64,000 bases of DNA. Origin: Companilactobacillus zhachilii (GTDB taxonomy: Bacteria; Bacillota; Bacilli; Lactobacillales; Lactobacillaceae). The stretch is taken from contig NZ_CP031933.2 in NCBI RefSeq assembly GCF_003606365.2, positions 1,860,001 through 1,924,000 of the forward strand. The letters are read 5' to 3'. The notes beneath the pieces are model-generated. The model saw only the letters and a list, made by a program, of their open reading frames with translations, was not told the origin of the DNA and ran no database searches. Positions 53,566-62,044 of the stretch are shown here, piece after piece (position 1 is the first letter of the stretch; every line of letters starts with the position of its first letter). The translations under genes were made by a program, and so were the position numbers.

Positions 53566-54390
53566 TTAAAGTTTAGCGTTCCAAGCAGGAATTTCGTTTC
53601 CGCCGTAAACCTTCTTGATTTCTTTTTCAACATCTTTAGTTTGGAAAGCTTTAACAACTTTCTTGTATGTCTTGTTATCTTTGTTCTTCTTTTGAGCAAC
53701 GATGATGTTGATCCAAGGAATTGAATTCTTGTTGATTTTTTCTGTTACAACAGCTTTCTTAGGGTTCAATTTAGCATCGTTAGCAACGTTACCATTAACA
53801 ACTGCGGCGTCAACATCATCTAGTGAACGAGCTGTTTGTGCTGCATCTAGGGTTGTGAACTTCAAGTTAAGCTTGTTTTCTTTAATATCTTTGGTTGAAG
53901 GCAATGTCTTACTATCATCAAGTTTTAAAACACCATTGTATTCTAGTAATTGTAAAGCACGAGCTTCATTTGAGGCATCATTTGGAATAGCAATTTTAGC
54001 ACCATTCTTCAAATCACTAAGCTTTGTGATCTTGTGTGAATATAAAGCCATTGGTTGAATAACTGTCTTACCAATTGAAACTAGATCAGTCTTATGTGCC
54101 TTGTTCCAAGCGTTCAAGAAATCAGTATGTTGATAAGCATTGATATCAACTTCACCTTGAACTAAAGCTGTATTTGGTTGATTGTAGTCATTGAATTGAA
54201 CAATCTTCAAATCAATTCCTTCACTCTTAACATTCTTTTGAACAACTTTCCAAATTGGTGCATCTGAAGGGTTGATTCCCACTTTAACTGTTTGGGTCTT
54301 ACTTTGATTACCACAACCAGCTAGTACAAAAATAAATAATGCTGTGAAGGCTAATAAAATAACCTTGCCAAATTTCTTAAATTTACTCAT
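53566..54390 (-). CDS. metQ: Methionine-binding lipoprotein
   Basis: A 274-residue lipoprotein with Cys26 lipobox (FVLAGCGNQ). QHTDF motif (INAYQHTDFLNAW) and IAIPNDASNEARALQLLEYN are those of MetQ. First gene of the operon, 24 bases after a T-box terminator region, with GGGAGAAAG upstream of ATG 54390. Under a Met-specific T-box, so expression should rise when tRNA-Met is uncharged. Confidence 0.95.
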   Translation of the reverse strand: MSKFKKFGKVILLAFTALFIFVLAGCGNQSKTQTVKVGINPSDAPIWKVVQKNVKSEGIDLKIVQFNDYNQPNTALVQGEVDINAYQHTDFLNAWNKAHKTDLVSIGKTVIQPMALYSHKITKLSDLKNGAKIAIPNDASNEARALQLLEYNGVLKLDDSKTLPSTKDIKENKLNLKFTTLDAAQTARSLDDVDAAVVNGNVANDAKLNPKKAVVTEKINKNSIPWINIIVAQKKNKDNKTYKKVVKAFQTKDVEKEIKKVYGGNEIPAWNAKL

Positions 54391-54443
54391 ATCTTTCTCC
54401 CACCTTACCTAATACTAATCGACTAAAAAATATCTATAGAAAC

Positions 54444-54740
54444 AAAAAAGCCGCTTCAAAACTGAACATCTCTGTCCAATTTTAGAAGCGACTCCTCGCG
54501 GTACCATTCTAATTCGGAATAAATTTACACTTATCCCCTTAACAACATACAAAATTACTATATGCGTGTACTGTAAAGGGTACCAACCATTGCATCTTTA
54601 TCCGAAGATTCAGCGCACCAATCACGGGTCATTTTCATTCAAGTCGTTGCCCTCATCTCAGCAAATAGAGGTTTTCTGTACAAACGAGGTTGAATTACTT
54701 CCCCCGATCAAATTGTTTAATAAATATCTTTTGTTAATCG
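54444..54740 (-). promoter_or_regulatory. T-box riboswitch, methionine-specific, upstream of metQ
   Basis: T-box AGAATGGTACCGCG (complement of 54497-54510). Terminator GCCGCTTC/GAAGCGAC with six T at 54444-54495. The specifier strand reads GAA-A-ATG-A before CCCG, which pairs with CGGGG on the 5' side, giving ATG at 54630-54632. Promoter TTGACA (54777-54772), 17 bases, TATTAT (54754-54749). Confidence 0.88.
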
Positions 54741-54999
54741 TTGGTTAGATAATACAATCTAATTTTTGAAATGTCAATCAATAAAAATAAGTTTTTTCAG
54801 TCGATTTTCTAATTTTTCATTTATGTGCCAAATGGTATTTATACTAAGTTATGGAAAAAGTCTTTTATTTTCAATGGTTAACGAAGTTTGTCGTTGTGCG
54901 TTTTATAACGTTAAAATGATATTTTTTTAGAAATAAAAAATTTATAAATATCTTTTCAATTAGAGATTTACATTAGTAAAATTAAATATTTACTAATGT

Positions 55000-55180
55000 T
55001 GCCGCCTCCGGTTGCGAAGAAGAATACCCGCTATGGGACCGTCTGGAGCCAAGGTCTCCAGACTCGGTTTTGAACTTCGAGAAAACCACTCGAATTTCAA
55101 AACACGTCCTGTGTTGTAAGGACTAAAGTCCTAACAACACTATCACAGCGGGTATTCTTCTTCACAACCTCCAGCTAGTT
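55000..55180 (-). repeat. Structured intergenic repeat, family A, copy 6
   Basis: Reverse copy from TGCCGCCTCCGG to CCTCCAGCTAGTT. Outer arms GGTTGCGAAGAAGAATACCC and GGGTATTCTTCTTCACAACC pair with one mismatch. Inner GTCTGGAG-CCAAGGT-CTCCAGAC is perfect. The surrounding 54786-54999 and 55181-55285 hold no gene. Confidence 0.85.
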
Positions 55181-55285
55181 TAACTGATATATCAAATATC
55201 TTATAAAAAAATAAACTCATAACTTAAATTCCAACTAATTAACCCCCAAAATGAGATAATTAATAAAAATACTAAGGACAAAAAT

Positions 55286-55879
55286 ATGTCATTGCCTATC
55301 GAAGATATTAAAAATTATCATCTTTCCCAAAATGAATTTGAATCGATGTATTTCTACAAAACCGAATTACAAACTATCTGTCGAAATCTAAACTTGAACA
55401 CCTCTGGAACAAAATTTGATTTGAATCAACGAATCATTAAATATCTCAATCACGATCCGCAAACCAACGGCCCTTCTTCACAACATAACGGTATTACAAC
55501 GGACTTAAAATTATCGACAAAAATCATTAATGGTGTGAAATTAAATCAACAATTACGTAATTTTATGGCTAATTACTATGGTAAAGAAACATTCAAATTT
55601 TCCAAAGAAATGGCTGTTACTTTTCGTGAAACTAAAGCTAATAATGATTCTTCAATAACAATTCAAACTTTAATTGATATTAATGATGGTAAAGTTTCAG
55701 TCAATACTGATAAAGACGATGCAAGTTATCAATGGAATCAGTTTGTTAAGGATTTTTGTGCTGATCTTGCTACTAAGCCAATCCAGAATAAACTAAAATC
55801 AGCCGCCATTTTGTGGAAATTAGTTAAAACTAAGGCCGATAAACGTTATTCTCATAATCTTTTAAAATATTTACCATAA
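55286..55879 (+). CDS. SAP-domain-like protein, function unknown
   Basis: A 197-residue protein. The N-terminal half (YKTELQTICRNLNLNTSGTK, FDLNQRIIKYL) resembles a SAP helix-loop-helix, a nucleic-acid-binding motif. The middle (LSTKIINGVKLNQQLRNFMA, NYYGKETFKFSKEMAVTFRE) recalls the DUF6434 partner seen with SAP in Firmicutes. C-terminus helical and basic. AAGGAC precedes the ATG. Monocistronic. The domain call is from pattern only. Confidence 0.6.
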   Translation: MSLPIEDIKNYHLSQNEFESMYFYKTELQTICRNLNLNTSGTKFDLNQRIIKYLNHDPQTNGPSSQHNGITTDLKLSTKIINGVKLNQQLRNFMANYYGKETFKFSKEMAVTFRETKANNDSSITIQTLIDINDGKVSVNTDKDDASYQWNQFVKDFCADLATKPIQNKLKSAAILWKLVKTKADKRYSHNLLKYLP

Positions 55880-55880
55880 C

Positions 55881-55920
55881 AAAAAAGGCTTCCTAAATTA
55901 ATAGAAAGTCTTCTTCGGCA
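55881..55920 (+). terminator. Weak terminator after the SAP-like gene
   Basis: AAAAAAGGCTTTCC-like stem (GGCTTCCTA...TAGAAAGTC) with bulges; less convincing than others in the window. Confidence 0.4.
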
Positions 55921-55951
55921 ATTGTCTGTTGCATCTATATTTTACCCTAAA

Positions 55952-56623
55952 TTATGATAAAACTTCAACTGAAGCAGTTGTAACACCATATGATGGGATT
56001 GATGAACTAGGCATAGCAACATCTAATTGTTGTGAGTTAGAATTTGCGAATGTTCCTGTATCATTAACTGTTCTGTAAAGAACTGTTCCATCAGATAGAG
56101 TAATCTTCAATTGTGTACCCTTTGGAAATACTGAAAGGTTAGCGGCAACACCACTGTAACCCATATTTGAACCTAAAACGGCTGGATCATAGAAGGAAAT
56201 TTTAAATGTTCCTTGTGATGTACCGGTTGTACTTGTTGATTGAGTTGTTGCTTGTGATGTTGTATCTGTTGTTTGTTGTGTTTGTGTATTGTCTGTAGTT
56301 GTGTCTGTTGAAGCAGCTGTTGTAGCAGCTTGTGTGTCAGCAGATGTATTTGTAGTTGTATTTGCGGTTGTATTTGTAGCACCAGGCAATGTGATTGTTT
56401 CACCTGGGAAGATTAAGTCAAATCCGCCAACTTCACGTCCGTTAGCTTGTTCTAGAGCAGAAATACTAATTCCATTAGCTTCGGCGATACTCTTGTAAGA
56501 ATCACCCTTTTCAACTGTAACCTTGTTACCGTTAGTTACGGCAGCTTGGGCTGTATTTGTTGAAGCTAAAACTCCTGTCAAAGCCATTGCACTTACTAAA
56601 GCGATAGATAAAACTTTTTTCAT
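55952..56623 (-). CDS. Secreted LysM and 3D-domain wall protein
   Basis: A 223-residue exported protein. Signal peptide 1-28 (ending NTAQAA), LysM domain about 33-78 (VEKGDSYKSIAEANGISISA), a Thr/Gln-rich low-complexity linker (about 80-140), and a 3D domain (about 140-223; TFKISFYDPAVLGSNMGYSG, RTVNDTGTFANSN). The 3D domain is closely similar to that of the gene at 34323, so they are paralogues differing in the wall-binding part. Likely a peptidoglycan hydrolase or remodelling protein. Confidence 0.87.
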   Translation of the reverse strand: MKKVLSIALVSAMALTGVLASTNTAQAAVTNGNKVTVEKGDSYKSIAEANGISISALEQANGREVGGFDLIFPGETITLPGATNTTANTTTNTSADTQAATTAASTDTTTDNTQTQQTTDTTSQATTQSTSTTGTSQGTFKISFYDPAVLGSNMGYSGVAANLSVFPKGTQLKITLSDGTVLYRTVNDTGTFANSNSQQLDVAMPSSSIPSYGVTTASVEVLS

Positions 56624-56792
56624 AAATTAATTACATCCTTATTTTTTAAAATTTAATTTCTCTCAATTGCTATGGTGCTATACTAACAGGCTTATATTAC
56701 ATGACGACCACCTCAGAGTTACATTTTCAAAGTTTTATGTAATCTTAGTAACGTTATTGAAATATTTATATTTAAGGTAATTGTGACTTTTA

Positions 56793-56821
56793 TTGCCATG
56801 GAGATATATTCATGCTATAGT
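56793..56821 (+). promoter_or_regulatory. Promoter immediately before a start codon (leaderless?)
   Basis: TTGCCA (56793-56798), 17-base spacer, TATAGT (56816-56821). The ATG of the YitT-like gene begins 8 bases after the -10, at the expected transcription start, and no ribosome site is seen. Confidence 0.5.
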
Positions 56822-56828
56822 TTTATAT

Positions 56829-57434
56829 ATGAAGAATAAAAAAACAAGATTGTCCGCAAAACTACTAATAATGTTAGTCGCTTTGGAACTTATCGCATTT
56901 AGTCTAAATATGTTCTTCGAGCCGCACAGCATAGCCGCCGGTGGAGCCACTGGAATTGCTATACTGTTGCAAGCAGGATGGAAAATCCCAACATTCATCT
57001 CGGTTCTTGTCATAAATATTGTGATGTTAGTACTGGCTTACTTACATTTAGACCGTCAAACAACGGTTAAACTAGCACTGGGAAGTTTCATGCTTCCGTT
57101 ATTGTTATATATCACACCTGTTTATAACTTGATTCCAAACAGTCGAGTTCTTTCTATAATAGTAGGAAGTGTTATTTTCGGAATTGGTTTAGCAATTTTA
57201 TATACATTAAATATGTCTAGTGGTGGTACAACTGTTCCACCAATGATCATTCACAAAAACTTTGGAATCGACAAATATATCAGTCTGTTCATCATCGATG
57301 CCCTCGTCTGCTTAGGAAACATTGCTCTAACAGATATCGTATCTTTCCTACTAGCAGTCATGTCAGTCGGAATTTCCAGTCTTTCCATTAAGGGTTTTGG
57401 AATTATTCATGCAAGAAGATTAGCACAAGCATAA
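56829..57434 (+). CDS. YitT family (DUF161-type) membrane protein
   Basis: A 201-residue protein with five to six helices. Family features: FEPHSIAAGGATGIAILLQ near the N-terminus and NMSSGGTTVPPMIIHKNFGI in the middle. The usual C-terminal DUF2179 domain of YitT is absent; the protein ends after the membrane region, so it is the short form. No ribosome site precedes ATG 56829, and the promoter -10 is only 8 bases away, suggesting a leaderless mRNA. Function unknown. Confidence 0.82.
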   Translation: MKNKKTRLSAKLLIMLVALELIAFSLNMFFEPHSIAAGGATGIAILLQAGWKIPTFISVLVINIVMLVLAYLHLDRQTTVKLALGSFMLPLLLYITPVYNLIPNSRVLSIIVGSVIFGIGLAILYTLNMSSGGTTVPPMIIHKNFGIDKYISLFIIDALVCLGNIALTDIVSFLLAVMSVGISSLSIKGFGIIHARRLAQA

Positions 57435-57436
57435 TA

Positions 57437-57494
57437 AAAGGTGCACATATCAAAGTATCGAAAATTCGAGTATTTTGACATATGCACCTTTTTT
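57437..57494. terminator. Bidirectional terminator
   Basis: AAAAGGTGCA...TGCACCTTTT long stem with small mismatches, between convergent genes. Confidence 0.85.
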
Positions 57495-57501
57495 ATTTGG
57501 A

Positions 57502-58140
57502 TTATTTTAGATTCTGCTGTTCTTTAGAAACAATTTCATTATTAGAGATTTCAATTTTTATCATTGCATCAGCCGTTGGATCAGCCTCTAGCAGGTCAGA
57601 TTCATAAGTTAAAGTTCTGACACCATTTACATCCGAATAATCATCAGGATCACCTAATTTATTGATGACTTTATTATAACTATCGCCTATTTGTAACTGA
57701 TCATATTCTTTGAGAGTTAAAACTTTCTTCCTATCTATGTTCAAACCTTGAATCGATTTAGAAGTGGCTTTATCTTTTTCAAAAGTAATTTGAATCGTTA
57801 CTCCATTGGTTTCATTCCAAATCAAAGTTGAAATGGGATTATTGACGTTTACTTTTTGAGTGGTCGTTGGTTGGCCTAACAATTGAATAATATCATCCCT
57901 ACCGTAACCATTCTTACCAGTTTTAATGGAATTGTATCTGGCTACAACTGAAGGATTATCTTCAATTTTCTTTTTTTCAGCTAAACTTTTACTTTGACTA
58001 ACGGTAGCTTTATCAGCTTGACCCATATAAAACGAATAGTTTGCGATGTAGGTTGTGGCTGAAACTATAATAAAAATAGAAAAGATTGTGATCCAAAACC
58101 AGTTTCTATGATAGAAAGGTTTTTCATCTTTTTCATTCAT
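57502..58140 (-). CDS. Membrane-anchored DUF3862-like protein
   Basis: A 212-residue protein with one N-terminal membrane helix (about 14-33, WFWITIFSIFIIVSATTYIA) and an extracellular part. Two repeats of a BLIP/SmpA-like unit are visible: YGRDDIIQLLGQPTTTQKVN and LQIGDSYNKVINKLGDPDDY, the DUF3862-type pattern. ATG 58140 follows GGAGGC. Function unknown; probably a lipoprotein-like envelope factor without lipobox. Confidence 0.72.
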   Translation of the reverse strand: MNEKDEKPFYHRNWFWITIFSIFIIVSATTYIANYSFYMGQADKATVSQSKSLAEKKKIEDNPSVVARYNSIKTGKNGYGRDDIIQLLGQPTTTQKVNVNNPISTLIWNETNGVTIQITFEKDKATSKSIQGLNIDRKKVLTLKEYDQLQIGDSYNKVINKLGDPDDYSDVNGVRTLTYESDLLEADPTADAMIKIEISNNEIVSKEQQNLK

Positions 58141-58225
58141 AATTTTTATGCCTCCATTCACATAGTGTATTTTAGCAATATTAATATTAAGTAGCACCTT
58201 TAATGCATTACTTTTCTAATTATAT

Positions 58226-58274
58226 AAAAAAAGCCAATCATATTAAAACTTAAAAAGTCTTAATACGATTGGCT
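58226..58274 (-). terminator. Terminator of the integrase transcript
   Basis: AGCCAATC...GATTGGCT stem, extended by TATTA/TAATA, ending in seven T on the minus strand. The left prophage attachment site probably lies between here and 58396 but its core could not be identified. Confidence 0.7.
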
Positions 58275-58396
58275 AATCTGCAAAATGGAGGTGAGGGGAA
58301 ACCAACCGTGTTTCTTATAAACCCCGTAACACCAACGTATATAACAACTTAAATACACAAAAAGCGGTTTTGACTAAGTGACTGACTAAGTTTTTA

Positions 58397-59548
58397 CTAG
58401 AAATTCACATATTTAGCAAATTTCTCGGATGTTTCTAACTTCTGTTTTTCGGTGACAGCCGTATAGATATTCATGGTTGTTTGAAAGTCAGAGTGTCCTA
58501 GTTGTTCCTGTACTTCTTTGATACTTGCACCCGCCTCAAATGCTAATGTGGCGTATGTATGTCTAAAGCCATGAACGGTTATACGTTTGAGACCGTACTT
58601 CTTAATGATCTTATATAACCAGTTTTGAGGTTTAACAGGTTGAATAAATTCATTGTTAGTATTTGAGAATACTAATTGGTTTTTATTCTTTAAGACGTTG
58701 AAACCAAGCATGAGTAATTCTTTTGCTTGTGTGGAGCGCCATTTCTTTAATATATCAATGGTCTTATCATCCAAGTTAACGACTCTTTCACTGGCTCTAG
58801 TCTTAGGTGTCTGGACTATCAAACGTGCATCAGCACCACGGGCAATTGTCTTATTGATAGATATTTGATTGTTCTCGAAATCAATATCTTTCCAAGTTAG
58901 TGCAAGAGCTTCACCTTTTCTCATCCCTGTAAATGCTAATACTCTAAAGAATGTTGCACGTTTAGGGTACTTGTCATTATCAAGATAACTAAAGAATTGT
59001 CGTAGCTCATCCACGGTGAAATAGTTCAACGTCATGTCTTTTACATGCTTGTTTTTAGGGATGATAACTCTTTTAGTAGGGTCATCATGAACCAGCCCCA
59101 ATCTAATAGCATATTGAAATACCGAGGATATAAGACGAAAGAAGTCTTTATACTTCGTGTATTTAGCCTCATACCACTTATTAATTGCTAATTGACATTG
59201 CTGTGGCGTGATCTTACTTAGTATTTTGCTACCAAAGACGGGTAAAACATGATTACGGTACATTTGTTCAGTTTTAACCCAAGTTGATTCTTTGACAGTA
59301 TTCTTATATTGTGGAAAATATTCTTTATAGACATCCTCGAAAGTAATACGCTCATTTTTAGTATATCCACGGTCAGCAAGCTCTACTTCTAGTCTGGCTA
59401 AAGCTAGTTTAGCTTGTCTGGCATCATTAAAGCCACGTCGTGTGGTTTGCATATCTTTACCAGTCAGAGGGTCTTTACCAAGATATAGACGGAACATCCA
59501 AGCAGATGAACCGTCTTTTTTTGTATATTCTTTTATACGTTTATCCAT
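58397..59548 (-). CDS. int: Phage tyrosine recombinase (integrase)
   Basis: A 383-residue site-specific recombinase. An AP2-like/arm-binding N-terminus (TKKDGSSAWMFRLYLGKDPL) precedes the SAM-like core-binding domain (YFPQYKNTVKESTW). The catalytic domain has Arg in TGMRKGEALALTW, HGFRHTYATLAFEAG (H-x-x-R near 326-329), LGHSDFQTT and nucleophile Tyr near 362 (MNIYTAV). It marks the left end of a prophage and points outward, with a terminator after it. Confidence 0.96.
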   Translation of the reverse strand: MDKRIKEYTKKDGSSAWMFRLYLGKDPLTGKDMQTTRRGFNDARQAKLALARLEVELADRGYTKNERITFEDVYKEYFPQYKNTVKESTWVKTEQMYRNHVLPVFGSKILSKITPQQCQLAINKWYEAKYTKYKDFFRLISSVFQYAIRLGLVHDDPTKRVIIPKNKHVKDMTLNYFTVDELRQFFSYLDNDKYPKRATFFRVLAFTGMRKGEALALTWKDIDFENNQISINKTIARGADARLIVQTPKTRASERVVNLDDKTIDILKKWRSTQAKELLMLGFNVLKNKNQLVFSNTNNEFIQPVKPQNWLYKIIKKYGLKRITVHGFRHTYATLAFEAGASIKEVQEQLGHSDFQTTMNIYTAVTEKQKLETSEKFAKYVNF

Positions 59549-59565
59549 TGTTATTTCTCCTAACG

Positions 59566-59578
59566 CTGGCGGGCGGTA
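59566..59578 (+). repeat. GC-rich 13-bp repeat, copy 1
   Basis: CTGGCGGGCGGTA between the integrase and repressor genes; an identical copy lies at 61412. The GC content is far above the surrounding DNA. Confidence 0.6.
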
Positions 59579-59586
59579 GAGAAATT

Positions 59587-60384
59587 CTATTGTCTATCTA
59601 AGGATATGTGATAAAGTTTTTCTTTTGCTTTTTTACCAAGTTCGCTGTTATCAGCCCAGTTATTGAATATTCCATCAATATTAAGATTATTTGAACTTTT
59701 AATTAAGTCATCCATGTTAGTAGAAAGATAGAAATCATTATTATTTAAATTAATTATATTTTTCCCTATTGTTCCAAAATTGATTGAAAAGAAATTAATA
59801 GAATCCCTTTTATTGAGTTTGCTTTTGGGAATTGTGTTTACTTCTTTTTTAATAATGGATTGCATTAATTTATCAGTAAAAATTTGAGTTTCAAATGAAT
59901 TAATAAATTTAGGATTTATTGATTGGGTGAAAAGATAATCAGTATTTAATGCTTCAACGTTTATTTCATTAAAGATTTGCTGATCTAGGTAATAGATTTG
60001 ATTTAAATCATCGGTATTCAAAAATTCACAGTCAATACCTAACCCCATTGCGAAGGATATTGTGATAAATAGTGGCTTTTTTCCATTGTTAAAATCACTT
60101 AAACACTTTAATAAATATATATGACTCTCATTAGAACCGATTAGATGATTGGTAATGGTGTAATATTTTTCAACTTTCCATGAAGTTACATTTTCATAAA
60201 GTGAATCAATTGTGACATTTAGTGCATTGGCAACTTTATTTAAAGTGTCAATTCTAGTTTGTTTTGGTAATTCGGCATTTTTACTTAAAGGTGTGATGGT
60301 TGTACGTGAAAGACCTGTTATTCTGCTTAGTTCACTAACACTAATACTATTTTTTTCCATTATTTCTGGAATATTAGATTTCAT
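59587..60384 (-). CDS. Phage-type XRE repressor
   Basis: A 265-residue regulator. The N-terminal helix-turn-helix (NSISVSELSRITGLSRTTIT, PLSKNAELPKQTRIDTLNKV) is XRE-like. The rest (about 75-265), with many Asn and Ile residues, has no recognised domain and no LexA-type Ser-Lys dyad or Gly cleavage site. Position and orientation, divergent from a Cro-like gene, indicate the lysogeny repressor. Confidence 0.8.
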   Translation of the reverse strand: MKSNIPEIMEKNSISVSELSRITGLSRTTITPLSKNAELPKQTRIDTLNKVANALNVTIDSLYENVTSWKVEKYYTITNHLIGSNESHIYLLKCLSDFNNGKKPLFITISFAMGLGIDCEFLNTDDLNQIYYLDQQIFNEINVEALNTDYLFTQSINPKFINSFETQIFTDKLMQSIIKKEVNTIPKSKLNKRDSINFFSINFGTIGKNIINLNNNDFYLSTNMDDLIKSSNNLNIDGIFNNWADNSELGKKAKEKLYHISLDRQ

Positions 60385-60425
60385 ATAATCACCTCTAACT
60401 GTATTTTAACTGTACAAATAAACTA

Positions 60426-60446
60426 TATCAACAAAAAATGTTGATA
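60426..60446. promoter_or_regulatory. Operator between divergent phage regulators
   Basis: TATCAACA-AAAAA-TGTTGATA, an 8-bp perfect inverted repeat in the 153-bp region between the repressor and the Cro-like gene. A direct repeat AACTGTA occurs nearby at 60393 and 60404. Confidence 0.65.
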
Positions 60447-60537
60447 TTTAAACTACACAAATATATAATTGTCACTATAAAAACAATATTTAGACACAGT
60501 AGCCTAAAATGTTCAGTATAAAAGCAGGAGGAAAGAA

Positions 60538-60720
60538 ATGAATAATTTAGATATTAGAAATGAAATCAGATCAAATCGTTTAAGAAATTGGGAAGTTGCT
60601 GAAAAGGTAGGCATTTCAGATAGTCGTTTATCTGTATGGCTTAGAACTCCATTGAACGATGAACGCAGACAACGTGTATTAGAAGCTATCAAGAAACTTA
60701 CATCAGAGATTCATTCTTGA
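60538..60720 (+). CDS. Cro-like small HTH protein
   Basis: A 60-residue protein with a helix-turn-helix (NWEVAEKVGISDSRLSVWLR). AGGAGG lies 7 bases before ATG 60538. First rightward gene of the prophage, opposite the repressor. Confidence 0.82.
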   Translation: MNNLDIRNEIRSNRLRNWEVAEKVGISDSRLSVWLRTPLNDERRQRVLEAIKKLTSEIHS

Positions 60721-60863
60721 TATTAAAAAATGGAAAAATCTACGATTACAAGATTAGTAGTATATTTTATTTGGACATGGATAAATAATCTCTAAACGGA
60801 GAAATTTTTACTTTTAAATTCTGTGTTATATTGCATCTATCAACTTTAAGAGGAGGTGAAAAT

Positions 60864-61127
60864 ATGGCACAAGGAATAACTGTAATGCTTGATGAACATG
60901 ATTCAGATGCTTTACGTAAACAGGTTTATACGATCGTTACTAATAGCATTGAACAGGCGCGTAGAGATTCTGGACTAGACAGACAATACTTAAAACGTAA
61001 GGATGCGGCGAAATACGCTGGCGTTTCTCCAACGACATTAGACAATTGGAAACTTCCAGTTCATAGAATTGACGGCATTGTTTTGTACAGCAAAAAAGAT
61101 ATTCAAGCATTTATAGAGAGCAATTAA
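60864..61127 (+). CDS. Excisionase-like helix-turn-helix protein
   Basis: An 87-residue protein. The C-terminal half (RKDAAKYAGVSPTTLDNWKL, GIVLYSKKDIQAFIESN) is an HTH_17/MerR-like DNA-binding domain as in phage excisionases. The ATG at 60864 follows GAGGAGG. The N-terminal half is helical and charged. Confidence 0.78.
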   Translation: MAQGITVMLDEHDSDALRKQVYTIVTNSIEQARRDSGLDRQYLKRKDAAKYAGVSPTTLDNWKLPVHRIDGIVLYSKKDIQAFIESN

Positions 61128-61144
61128 CTTGGGGGGTGTGTTGT

Positions 61145-61402
61145 GTGAACAGCAATGAACAAAGAATATTGAACAATATTATGAATGGACATATTGAGAA
61201 CGAACAAATAGTCAATTTAGTAACTAATACTTTGAATATGACTATTGCACTAGCCAATGAGGATAGAAATAAGGCTATAAACGAATTGATATATGGCAAG
61301 GTGTTGGAGTCACTTTGTGACAATCTAATTAATGTATCAAGCTCAATGAATGGCATTGATAACGATCTAACTGATTTACAACAAGAAATTGAATCACATT
61401 AA
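61145..61402 (+). CDS. Small phage protein, unknown function
   Basis: An 85-residue acidic helical protein (NEQRILNNIMNGHIENEQIV, MNGIDNDLTDLQQEIESH). GTG 61145 has GGGGGG 8 bases upstream, preferred over 61136. No family recognised. Confidence 0.6.
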   Translation: MNSNEQRILNNIMNGHIENEQIVNLVTNTLNMTIALANEDRNKAINELIYGKVLESLCDNLINVSSSMNGIDNDLTDLQQEIESH

Positions 61403-61411
61403 ATAATCAGT

Positions 61412-61424
61412 CTGGCGGGCGGTA
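61412..61424 (+). repeat. GC-rich 13-bp repeat, copy 2
   Basis: CTGGCGGGCGGTA, identical to 59566-59578. It lies in the 197-bp gap after the gene at 61145, followed by a hairpin (ATAGACATTACT/AGTAATGTCTAT, 61493-61530) and a possible 10-codon frame MKKCIKNRHY at 61474. Confidence 0.6.
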
Positions 61425-61598
61425 TTCGTGATTCTATTAATCTTTGATTTACAAATTATTTGAGGACTAGGAACATGAAAAAGTGCATAAAAAATAGACA
61501 TTACTAACCGGCAAGTAAGTAATGTCTATCGAGTATTTCTCTAAGTAAAATACTATTTCATTTTATCATGGTTCCCAAGAAAATGAGGGATGAAACAC

Positions 61599-61814
61599 AT
61601 GAAAAAAGATACTAATTATTATATTGATCCTGTAATCATAGGACTTAAATTCATTATTGATGAGATGAGTAAGCGTAAACATCCAAGTAGCAGCGACCTA
61701 GAAATATTAGAAGTCGCTCAAACCGATCTAGTAACGTTGCAACGAGCCCAATCTTTAAACCGAGATGTAACAAACATCCCTATCTATAACCATATTAAGG
61801 CGGTACTTGAATGA
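61599..61814 (+). CDS. Small phage protein, unknown function
   Basis: A 71-residue helical protein (YIDPVIIGLKFIIDEMSKRK). ATG 61599 follows GAGGGATG; 61590 would be too close to the ribosome site. Overlaps the next gene by 4 bp. Confidence 0.65.
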   Translation: MKKDTNYYIDPVIIGLKFIIDEMSKRKHPSSSDLEILEVAQTDLVTLQRAQSLNRDVTNIPIYNHIKAVLE

Positions 61815-62044
61815 TGAAAGTTACTTTATTAAGAGCTCCAATTATGAAAGACAATTATAAATCTTTATTGAGTAACTTAGATTCCAAGTCATTCAGTGTT
61901 TATACGTATGTAGTTAATAAAGCTCGGCATAATAATATTCCCTACCTTGATTTCAATGTATCTGGTATCGAGCTGTATAAGGTATTTGAACGGCTTGAAT
62001 TACTGGGGCTTATTTCTATCAAAACGGAGGATGTCAAACAATGA
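61811..62044 (+). CDS. Small phage protein, HTH-like
   Basis: A 77-residue protein whose second half (FNVSGIELYKVFERLELLGL) resembles a winged helix fragment. Coupled by 4-bp overlaps to the genes on both sides. Similar in plan to the next gene, so perhaps a tandem duplicate. Confidence 0.6.
   Translation: MMKVTLLRAPIMKDNYKSLLSNLDSKSFSVYTYVVNKARHNNIPYLDFNVSGIELYKVFERLELLGLISIKTEDVKQ

Noticed and set aside
4051..55180. Family A repeats as insertion sequences or tRNA/rRNA genes
   Set aside because: No transposase frame, no constant terminal inverted repeats beyond the short ends, and no tRNA consensus. No insertion sequence was found in the window.
56173..56403. Gln/His-rich frame on the minus strand within the LysM/3D gene
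   Set aside because: It is an out-of-frame translation of the Thr/Gln-rich linker, without a ribosome site.
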